From contig WYBM01000060.1 of NCBI GenBank assembly GCA_011525915.1, positions 1 through 64,000 of the forward strand: a DNA stretch of 64,000 bases, written 5' to 3'. Under the pieces are notes generated by a model. It did not search any database, was not told where the DNA came from, and saw nothing but the letters and a program-made list of their open reading frames with translations. Made by a program: the position numbers and the translations under genes. Shown here piece by piece: positions 1 to 7,221 of the stretch (within the stretch, counting starts at the first letter, position 1; every line of letters begins with the position of its first letter). This DNA is from Ardenticatenaceae bacterium (lineage in GTDB: Bacteria > Chloroflexota > Anaerolineae > Promineifilales > Promineifilaceae).

Positions 1-207
1 CTGCCAGAGTATCTGGCAGACCGCTCTACCGACTTGGGTGTTGTCAAACGAAAGCGAAAAAATGATACATCTGTGTTTGAATCATGGCCCTTGACAATTG
101 CCTCAAACCCTTAACTTGTAACCAATGCAGTTAGCGGTTATCGGTCATCAGTCACCAGCTGCGGGGAGCTAAACTATTTACTGCTTACCCATCATATGGA
201 GGTAACG
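1..207. other. Leader region upstream of the DUF1800 gene
   Basis: No gene is seen here. Bases 1-8 (CTGCCAGA) and 12-19 form a perfect 8-bp hairpin with a 3-base loop, possibly the end of a terminator belonging to a gene outside the window. A TTGACA hexamer at 91-96 could be a -35 element, but no convincing -10 follows at 16-18 bp. A Shine-Dalgarno GGAGGT at 198-203 lies 4 bases before the ATG at 208 and sets the start of the next gene. Confidence 0.35.
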
Positions 208-1719
208 ATGTCCCTTTCCCGACGTGAATTTTTGAGATTAGGAGGGCTCACGGCCGTAGCCGCTTCCGCTACCACGTGCAGTGCCATCGGGCGGGAAGTG
301 GCCCAGCGTGAACTGCCAGAGGCGTTAAGTATGCCGGTGGGTGAAACGCCTACAGCCGTGATGACCCCCATCCACCGCTTCCTCAACCGCGCCGGGTATG
401 GTCCCCAACCAGGTGACATAGTCCAGGCCACGGCCGTAGGGCTGGCCGCTGCCCTGGAAGCTCAGTTAAACCCAGAGGCCGTCACGGATACCGCTGCCGA
501 TTTGCTGCTGCGCAACTTCACCATTTACCATATGGACGTGAGCCAGTTGGCGGAGCAAGATGAAAAAGACGCGGCCGTTGAGCTCATTGGCGCCACGGTG
601 CTGCGCGCCCTGTATTCCAAACGGCAGTTGTACGAAGCCATGGTTGAATTCTGGTCAGACCATTTTAATATCTACTTACGCAAAAACCAATTTATGCCCC
701 TGCTCAAAATTCTGGATGATCGGGACGTGATTCGCCCCCATGCCCTGGGTAAGTTCCGTGACCTGCTGGCGGCTTCCGCCCGCAGCCCAGCCATGCTGGC
801 CTACCTGGACAACGTACAAAACACCAAAGATCAACCTAACGAAAATTACGCCCGTGAACTGTTGGAGCTACACACCCTGGGCGTCCATGCCGGTTACACC
901 CAGGCAGACGTACAGGCCGTAGCCCGCATCCTCACCGGCTGGACGGTGGAGCGGCGCGGGCGGCACAAAGGCTCTTTTGCCTTCAAACCGGAGCTGCATG
1001 ACTTCGGCCCCAAGATGGTATTGGGACAAACCTTTCAAGCAGATGATGGCGAAGCCGAAGTAAGCGCGCTGCTAGACATGCTGGCCACCCATCCGGCCAC
1101 ATCTGAATTTATTGCCGCCAAACTGGTGCGCCGCTTTGTGGCCGATGAGCCACCGACGGCCCTGGTAAGCCAGGTGGCCCAAACCTACCGTGACACCGAC
1201 GGTGACATCAAAGCCATGCTGCGCGTCATCTTTTTAAGCGAGGCGTTTGCCACAGCCCCACCCAAACTAAAACGGCCGTACACCTACTTCCTGTCTCTGC
1301 TGCGGGCCCTGCACGCTGACCTGCGCCTGACCCGTGAACGGGCCATTGGTCGGGTGCTGGAGCAGATGGGGCAGCTTCCCTTCCACTGGCCACCGCCCAA
1401 TGGCTACCCGGACACAGCTCCAGCCTGGGCTGGCAACCTGCTGCCCCGCTGGAACCTGGCCCTGGCGGTGCTGCATGAGCAAATGCCTGGCGTCAATGCC
1501 CCCCTGGAACCTATCGTGGCTGCCGGCAATGCTCAAACCCCATCAGAGGTACTGGCCCTGTTCAGCGGATTGATCTACGGCCGTGCCCTAACCCCAGCCG
1601 AAACCGGCCTGTTTCATGACTACATTGGCGCCGGCGCCCTGTCTGACCAACCAACCCAACAGCGCCTGCGTGACAGTGTGGCCCTGATGCTGGCCAGCCC
1701 TGCTTTTCAATGGATGTAA
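208..1719 (+). CDS. DUF1800 family protein with Tat signal
   Basis: The product is a 503-residue DUF1800 protein. This family is usually encoded beside DUF1501 proteins, as here, and its biochemical role is not established. The N-terminus carries a twin-arginine motif (SRREFLRLGG) and an alanine-rich segment, so folded export through Tat is likely. Family-typical stretches include WSDHFNIY near residue 150, NENYARELLELHTLG near 215 and LTGWTV near 245. The ATG at 208 is preferred over the in-frame ATG at 196 because GGAGGT lies just before it and it begins directly at the Tat motif. A strong hairpin at 1728-1767 separates it from the DUF1501 gene, with which it is probably co-transcribed. Confidence 0.9.
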   Translation: MSLSRREFLRLGGLTAVAASATTCSAIGREVAQRELPEALSMPVGETPTAVMTPIHRFLNRAGYGPQPGDIVQATAVGLAAALEAQLNPEAVTDTAADLLLRNFTIYHMDVSQLAEQDEKDAAVELIGATVLRALYSKRQLYEAMVEFWSDHFNIYLRKNQFMPLLKILDDRDVIRPHALGKFRDLLAASARSPAMLAYLDNVQNTKDQPNENYARELLELHTLGVHAGYTQADVQAVARILTGWTVERRGRHKGSFAFKPELHDFGPKMVLGQTFQADDGEAEVSALLDMLATHPATSEFIAAKLVRRFVADEPPTALVSQVAQTYRDTDGDIKAMLRVIFLSEAFATAPPKLKRPYTYFLSLLRALHADLRLTRERAIGRVLEQMGQLPFHWPPPNGYPDTAPAWAGNLLPRWNLALAVLHEQMPGVNAPLEPIVAAGNAQTPSEVLALFSGLIYGRALTPAETGLFHDYIGAGALSDQPTQQRLRDSVALMLASPAFQWM

Positions 1720-1727
1720 AAGGTGGC

Positions 1728-1767
1728 CGGTGGGCGGTGGCCAGTGGCCAGTGGCCACCGCCCACCG
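1728..1767 (+). promoter_or_regulatory. Perfect 16-bp intergenic hairpin
   Basis: Bases 1728-1743 and 1752-1767 are exact reverse complements with an 8-base loop (GTGGCCAG). The stem is almost entirely G and C. It lies 9 bases after the DUF1800 stop and 26 bases before the DUF1501 start. No T-run follows, so it looks more like an mRNA processing, stability or partial-attenuation element than a simple terminator. Confidence 0.65.
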
Positions 1768-1792
1768 CCGCCGCCCGCATCGGAGATAACCC

Positions 1793-3106
1793 ATGACAAC
1801 CCAAACCTGTACCCACTGTCAGGAATACGGCCGTGTCAGCCGCCGTCATTTTCTCACCACCGGCTTTACGTCAGCGGCAGCCTTTGCCCTGGCACCCCAA
1901 ATTGTGGCCCTACCCCGCTGGCTGCCGCGGGTAGCCCTGGCCGACCCGCACGTTGGCCCGGCTGGGGATACGCTGGTCTGCATCTTTTTGCGCGGCGGTG
2001 CCGATGGCCTGAATATGGTGGTGCCCCATGGCGACGAAGGGTATTACCAGCGACGGCCGTACCTGGGCATCCCCCGCCCAGATGATAACCACGCCCACAA
2101 TGCACGCGCCGTAGACCTGGATGGCTTCTTTGGCCTGCATCCGGCGCTGGCGCCTTTGCATGCCATCTACAGCGCCGGTGATCTGGCCATAGTACAGGCC
2201 ACCGGCTCGCCAGACGAAACCCGCTCTCACTTTGAAGCCATGGATTTGATGGAGCGCGGCGCCACCACAAACGGCGACTATACCGGCTGGCTGGCCCGTC
2301 ATCTGGCCACATTGGACACCGGCAACGAATCCGCCCTGCGGGCCATCGGCGTAGGGGATATGCTGCCGGCTTCACTCACCGGGGCCGTTTCCGCCACGGC
2401 GCTGCAATCCATTGCTGACTACCACCTACGCGGCGCCGGCGAACACATCGGCGACATGACGGCCCTGCTGCAAACGCTGTATAACCAGCAGCCAGACCTG
2501 CTGGCGGCGGCCGCCAACCAGACCTTTGCCTCAATGGCAGTCCTGGAGAAGTTAGGGCAAGCTCCTTATACGGCCAACGGCCGTGGTTACGCCGAAAGTG
2601 ACTTTAGCCGCGCCCTGCAGACGGTGGCCCAACTCATTAAAGCTGATGTCGGCGTGGAAGTGGCCTGTGTAGACCTGGGCGGCTGGGACACCCACGTGAC
2701 CCAGGGTGGTGCGGAAGGCGTGCAGGCCAACCTGATGGCTCAGCTGGCCAACGGCCTGGCCGCGTTTTATGAAGATTTAGGGGAACGGATGAACGGCGTC
2801 ACGGCCGTGGTCATGTCTGAATTTGGGCGGCGGGTGCAGGAAAATGGCGGCCTGGGCACAGACCACGGCCACGGCAGCATGATGATGGTCCTGGGTGGGG
2901 GCATCCACGGTGGCCAGGTATACACCCGCTGGCCCGGCCTGCAGCCAGAGCAGCTGGTTGGCCCTGGTGACCTGGCCGTCACCACCGATTACCGTGATGT
3001 GCTGGGCGAACTGCTGCATAAACGGCTGAATAACCCACAGGCGACGGCCGTATTTCCCGGCTACACGGTGAACGAAATCGGCCTGGCTGTCCCTCGAAGA
3101 GCTTAA
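1793..3106 (+). CDS. DUF1501 family protein with Tat signal
   Basis: The product is a 437-residue DUF1501 protein, a family related to the alkaline phosphatase/sulfatase fold and habitually paired with DUF1800. A short N-terminal segment with CTHC precedes the twin-arginine motif SRRHFLTTG, indicating Tat export. Recognisable family stretches are FLRGGADGLNMVVPHGD near residue 65, VDLGGWDTHVTQGG near 300 and MSEFGRRVQENG near 340, followed by GTDHGHGS, a likely metal-binding His cluster. The start is supported by GGAGA at 1782-1786. Location is probably extracytoplasmic. The substrate is not predictable from sequence. Confidence 0.9.
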   Translation: MTTQTCTHCQEYGRVSRRHFLTTGFTSAAAFALAPQIVALPRWLPRVALADPHVGPAGDTLVCIFLRGGADGLNMVVPHGDEGYYQRRPYLGIPRPDDNHAHNARAVDLDGFFGLHPALAPLHAIYSAGDLAIVQATGSPDETRSHFEAMDLMERGATTNGDYTGWLARHLATLDTGNESALRAIGVGDMLPASLTGAVSATALQSIADYHLRGAGEHIGDMTALLQTLYNQQPDLLAAAANQTFASMAVLEKLGQAPYTANGRGYAESDFSRALQTVAQLIKADVGVEVACVDLGGWDTHVTQGGAEGVQANLMAQLANGLAAFYEDLGERMNGVTAVVMSEFGRRVQENGGLGTDHGHGSMMMVLGGGIHGGQVYTRWPGLQPEQLVGPGDLAVTTDYRDVLGELLHKRLNNPQATAVFPGYTVNEIGLAVPRRA

Positions 3107-3306
3107 AGCGACTACTTTTTGCCGACAGACAAGCGACATTTCAATAGAAAAATGCCTGCCAGATCAGGGGATTTGGGAGCCGTTTTTGTTGCATTATTCG
3201 AACAAATGAACTAGAATCATGGTAAGATTATGTAATCTATCTGGCCGTTCAAACACCAATTTCTTCAGCAAATCAGTATCCTTGAGCTAATTTTGAGACA
3301 CCTTCA

Positions 3307-6294
3307 ATGACCAGTTATGATTTAGAGGAAATCCTTCTTCAAGAACTGGGCTATAACAGAAGCTCTAGTTTTTACAACGAGCCACCACCAATAAATGGGC
3401 GCACGATCCCTGGCATTGAAAAAGCATATTATGTTAATAATATTCCAGTTGCTTATTTCAGCAGATTAAGTGATCTTGATCTCAATCAGATTCAACTGCT
3501 TCATAAACGAGTATGGAGCCAAAGTAAAACGCCTTTACTGTTTATCACACTTCCCCACGAAATTCGTATCTACAATTGTTACGAACAACCACCCAGTCAT
3601 GGCCAGCCTATTGATACACCATCGCGCTTGCTGCGGCAACTGGAAGACCTTACTGATACTCTGAAAGCTCAAGAAAAAATTCGCCAGGAACTCATTGGCA
3701 ACCATTACGATCGCCTGCACCTGGAAACCGGTGCGTTCTGGAGTAGCCCAGAGGGACGGCGTATTAATCAGGAGCATCGTGCTGATCAGCATTTGTTGAA
3801 AGGAATGCAGCAGATGCGTACTCGTTTGCTTAATTCCGGCCTGTCCAATCATCTGGCTTATATTTTGTTAGGTCGCTCTATATTTATTCGTTACCTGGAA
3901 GATCGCGGTGCGGTTTCACAGTCACAAATGTTAGCATGGACTGACGGGCAGGCTGATAGATATTTAAGCGTCTTAAACAGTCACACCGTCACTTATGCCT
4001 TATTTGCAAATCTTCATGACCGATTCAACGGTGATCTGTTTCCCATCGAGCCAAAAGAAAGGGAAGCAGTTACGCTTGAGCATCTGGCTGATCTACGTCG
4101 CTTTCTTGAAGGTACAGACCTGGAAACAGGTCAGCTCAGTTTGTGGCCTTTCGATTTTGAATATGTGCCCATAGAACTCGTCAGCGCGATTTATGATACC
4201 TTTTTGTATAGTGAAGATTCAAACAGACGAAGAGAAGTTGGCGCATACTATACCCCTTTGTCGCTCGTTGATTTAATTCTCGACGAAACGCTTGATAATA
4301 TCCATCCTGAGATGAGCATTCTCGACCCAGCCTGTGGATCTGGTCTATTTTTGGTTGGTGCCTATCGCCGGTTAATTCATGCTTGGAGAACGACTTATAG
4401 CGCAACGCCAACACCAGAACAGTTAAGCACAATTTTGCAAAACAACATATTTGGTATAGATAAAGAGGAAGAAGCCATTGGTATTGCTGCTTTTAGCCTG
4501 TATCTGGAAATGCTTAATTACCTTGATAACGAGCAAATCACAGATGAGGCTTTCCAGTTTCCACCTCTTAAGCACACAACTTTACTCTATTCCGACTTCT
4601 TTGCACCGGCCATTGATCACGAGTTTGCCAACCGGAAATTTGACCGAATTGTAGGAAATATGCCATGGGGTAAAGGCACCCTTACGCAACCTGCAAGAAA
4701 TTGGCTGGAAGAAAACGAATATGAAGTTGGTGGGGGGCAAGCAGCACCTGCTTTCTTGCTTCGCGCCCCACATTTTTGTGACGAGAATGGCGAATTGGCT
4801 CTATTGGTTCCCGCCAAGAGTACGATATTTGTTACCAGCCAGCCGCATCAAGCTTTTCGCGAATACTTTTTTAGCAATTTTGACGTAAGAGCCCTTATCA
4901 ATTTTTCAGCCGTTGTCTACGAATTGTTTTCTGAATCCATAAGTCCTGCTGTAGCTATATTCTATTCACCTGCACAACCTGATTGGGAAAGGCATCTTGT
5001 GTATGGTGTACCTAAACCTTCTGCCCTTTCACAACAATTAGGAGCAGTTGTTTTAGATACAACGGAAGTGAAATTCTTGGAGCGTCAACAGTTACTTGAT
5101 CAACCATTCTTATGGAAAACGGCTCAATGGGGTACGCCTCGTGATGCAGCATTCATCGAACGGCTTAAATCACTGCCAACATTACATCATCAGGCCAATG
5201 TACTTAACTGGCAAATTGCAGAAGGCATACAAATTGGTGGGGGTGATGAAAAGCATGCTTCATGGTTACAAGGTATGCCTCTTGTGCCAACTGAGCAACT
5301 AAGACCCTACATACTGGACATGTCCGTATGCAAGCCAATTTCTGAAACCGTTTTTCATCGTCCAAAGACACCGGCCATCACGCGTGCCCCTTTAGTATTG
5401 ATTCGCCAAAGCAAATGTGAAGCGGCGTTTAGCGGTCAAGATGTAGCATATTTTCATCAAGTTACCGGGGTTATAGGAAGAGAGGGACAAGAGTCAATTC
5501 TAAAGTTACTTGTTGCCTACGTAAATTCGCCCTTGTGCCGATATTATCATTTCTTAACATCCACGCTATGGGCTGTAGAACGCGGAATTATGATTCAATG
5601 GGAATATAAAGAAATGCCGTTTCTCATACCAGATCGTAACGATCCACAGTTGGAGAAGTTGTTGCAGCACTTTGGTCAAATCGAACGCTTGCTGAGCGGA
5701 CAAAGGGTATTTACAACTCCACAAGTTCAAAGGCAACTTGAAGAACATAAAGCGGTTATAGATTCCCTCATTTTTGACATATATGGTTTAAATCCAACAG
5801 AACGTCAATTGGTCGAAGACATGACGAATTTTGGTATTAGATTCTTTGAATGGGCCAAAAGAAAAACACGAAAGCCAGGAGAAGTTGAGCCGGTGCAAAT
5901 ACCAACTGTTAAGATGCTACAAGAATATGCTGAGGTCTTTACAGAAACGGCCGAGTCTTTGCTCCATTACCAACATCAAACTCTGAATGCAACCATTTAC
6001 CAAAATGGAGCGCCGTTGAGTGTGGTTAGTTTTGATTTAGTTCCTTCTGAATTAGCCAGTGAGCCGCAAATCGTTACCGATAAGGACGATTTGCGGGAAA
6101 AGTTGCGCCAGCTAGACGCATTATTGCTAGAACAACGCAGCCCGTCTCTGTATATGCGGCGTCATGTTCGTGTTTATAATGGCACAGAAATATTTCTCGT
6201 GCGCCCCAATGAACAACGATTCTGGACACAGTCGCAAGCCAGGGCCGACGCCGATGAATTTCTTGCCGAATTAATCACCAAACCTGAAATTTAA
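3307..6294 (+). CDS. N6-adenine DNA methyltransferase, Type IIG/Eco57I-like
   Basis: The product is a 995-residue class I DNA methyltransferase. A YYTPLSLVD segment leads into the SAM-binding motif DPACGSG (about residues 340-346). The catalytic motif IV is NMPW at 451-454 in place of the usual NPPY/NPPW; the substitution may be tolerated but is unusual. The 330-residue N-terminal part resembles the leader of large restriction-modification proteins, but I see no obvious D...ExK nuclease site in it. The C-terminal 500 residues would hold the target-recognition region. The gene is clearly AT-richer than its surroundings and lacks the ACGGCCGT octamer, which suggests acquisition. A nuclease-like gene follows 12 bases downstream. 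Confidence 0.85.
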   Translation: MTSYDLEEILLQELGYNRSSSFYNEPPPINGRTIPGIEKAYYVNNIPVAYFSRLSDLDLNQIQLLHKRVWSQSKTPLLFITLPHEIRIYNCYEQPPSHGQPIDTPSRLLRQLEDLTDTLKAQEKIRQELIGNHYDRLHLETGAFWSSPEGRRINQEHRADQHLLKGMQQMRTRLLNSGLSNHLAYILLGRSIFIRYLEDRGAVSQSQMLAWTDGQADRYLSVLNSHTVTYALFANLHDRFNGDLFPIEPKEREAVTLEHLADLRRFLEGTDLETGQLSLWPFDFEYVPIELVSAIYDTFLYSEDSNRRREVGAYYTPLSLVDLILDETLDNIHPEMSILDPACGSGLFLVGAYRRLIHAWRTTYSATPTPEQLSTILQNNIFGIDKEEEAIGIAAFSLYLEMLNYLDNEQITDEAFQFPPLKHTTLLYSDFFAPAIDHEFANRKFDRIVGNMPWGKGTLTQPARNWLEENEYEVGGGQAAPAFLLRAPHFCDENGELALLVPAKSTIFVTSQPHQAFREYFFSNFDVRALINFSAVVYELFSESISPAVAIFYSPAQPDWERHLVYGVPKPSALSQQLGAVVLDTTEVKFLERQQLLDQPFLWKTAQWGTPRDAAFIERLKSLPTLHHQANVLNWQIAEGIQIGGGDEKHASWLQGMPLVPTEQLRPYILDMSVCKPISETVFHRPKTPAITRAPLVLIRQSKCEAAFSGQDVAYFHQVTGVIGREGQESILKLLVAYVNSPLCRYYHFLTSTLWAVERGIMIQWEYKEMPFLIPDRNDPQLEKLLQHFGQIERLLSGQRVFTTPQVQRQLEEHKAVIDSLIFDIYGLNPTERQLVEDMTNFGIRFFEWAKRKTRKPGEVEPVQIPTVKMLQEYAEVFTETAESLLHYQHQTLNATIYQNGAPLSVVSFDLVPSELASEPQIVTDKDDLREKLRQLDALLLEQRSPSLYMRRHVRVYNGTEIFLVRPNEQRFWTQSQARADADEFLAELITKPEI

Positions 6295-6306
6295 GAGGGT
6301 AAGCTG

Positions 6307-6996
6307 TTGAGCCAGTTGCAACCTTATACTCCCAGTAGTGGCTCTCACAACCAATTTCCAGCTCTCTGGTCTGCATTTGTTCAAGCAGTATTGGAAATCA
6401 CCATAAGCGCATACGCTGTCATGTGTTCACAAGTTACACCTGGAGCAGATTGGCTAGAAGACACTTTTACAGCGAATCTGGAATCTTTCATTCGCCCCAT
6501 AGCCTATAACCATCCTCTGAATCTGCAGGTTCAATCCCAAGTGCCTGTTTATCCTGCAGAAACAGGTGATATGGCGGCCAATAGAGCGGTAAGAATAGAC
6601 ATTAAGTTGTGGGGGTCATGGCACAATTACCATCGAATATACTTTGCCTGGGAAGCCAAACGAATTGGCGACAAACGCATAGATGCCAGATGCAGCACAT
6701 TAAATTCTGAGTATGTGAATGAAGGTATCTATCGCTTTATTGACAATCAATATTCAGTTGATGTGGACAGCGCCGGCATGCTTGGTTACGTACTTGCCGG
6801 AGAAGTACCAAACATTGTGAGTGATATAAATGAGACAATGATTCGCCTGCAAAAACGGCCGTTGTCATCCTCAGATCAACTCCGAGAGAGCTCACCCATT
6901 GCTGATTTTGAAGATGTCTATGAATCCCAACATGATCGAGCCGATAATGCCCCTATAGAATTACACCATCTGTTTCTGAAATTCAGCTATTCTTGA
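6307..6996 (+). CDS. Small PD-(D/E)XK-like protein, candidate restriction partner
   Basis: I do not recognise the family of this 229-residue protein. It contains RID at residue 98 followed 18 residues later by WEAK, giving D98...E116-A-K118, the spacing and form of a PD-(D/E)XK nuclease core. The segment around it alternates hydrophobic residues (IYFAWEAKRIGD), as core beta-strands of that fold do. The start is a TTG at 6307 with GAGGG about 8 bases upstream. The next in-frame ATG (6571) would remove about 90 residues and bring the start close to the motif. Its position directly behind the methyltransferase suggests the cleavage half of the system, but it could be a modulator or a nuclease of another role. 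Confidence 0.6.
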   Translation: MSQLQPYTPSSGSHNQFPALWSAFVQAVLEITISAYAVMCSQVTPGADWLEDTFTANLESFIRPIAYNHPLNLQVQSQVPVYPAETGDMAANRAVRIDIKLWGSWHNYHRIYFAWEAKRIGDKRIDARCSTLNSEYVNEGIYRFIDNQYSVDVDSAGMLGYVLAGEVPNIVSDINETMIRLQKRPLSSSDQLRESSPIADFEDVYESQHDRADNAPIELHHLFLKFSYS

Positions 6997-7157
6997 TTCC
7001 GACATCCCCCCTTAGTTCACTGCCAAACTACTTACAAAAGCCTCGTTCAACGGCCGTGCCCGTGACCTTCATCGCCTAACTATATGCCTTCTGTCACTGT
7101 AGGTTATGCCCCCTCCCACTTACGATCTATAAGATTTAACAGAGAGAGATAAAAAGG

Positions 7158-7200
7158 CCTCCAGGTACCAGCAGCGCCGGGCGCTGTTGGTACCTGGAGG
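7158..7200 (+). promoter_or_regulatory. 20-bp hairpin in the PPDK leader
   Basis: Bases 7158-7177 pair with 7181-7200 over 20 bp (one G-T wobble) around a 3-base loop. The stem begins CCTCCAGGTACCA and ends with its complement. An A-run precedes it and only TTT follows. It ends 21 bases upstream of the ppdK start, so it lies in the leader if transcription begins upstream. It may act as an attenuator, an mRNA-stabilising 5' structure or a regulator site. The 6997-7157 stretch otherwise holds no gene. Confidence 0.6.
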
Positions 7201-7221
7201 TTTCATGTAAATGGGAGAAAT

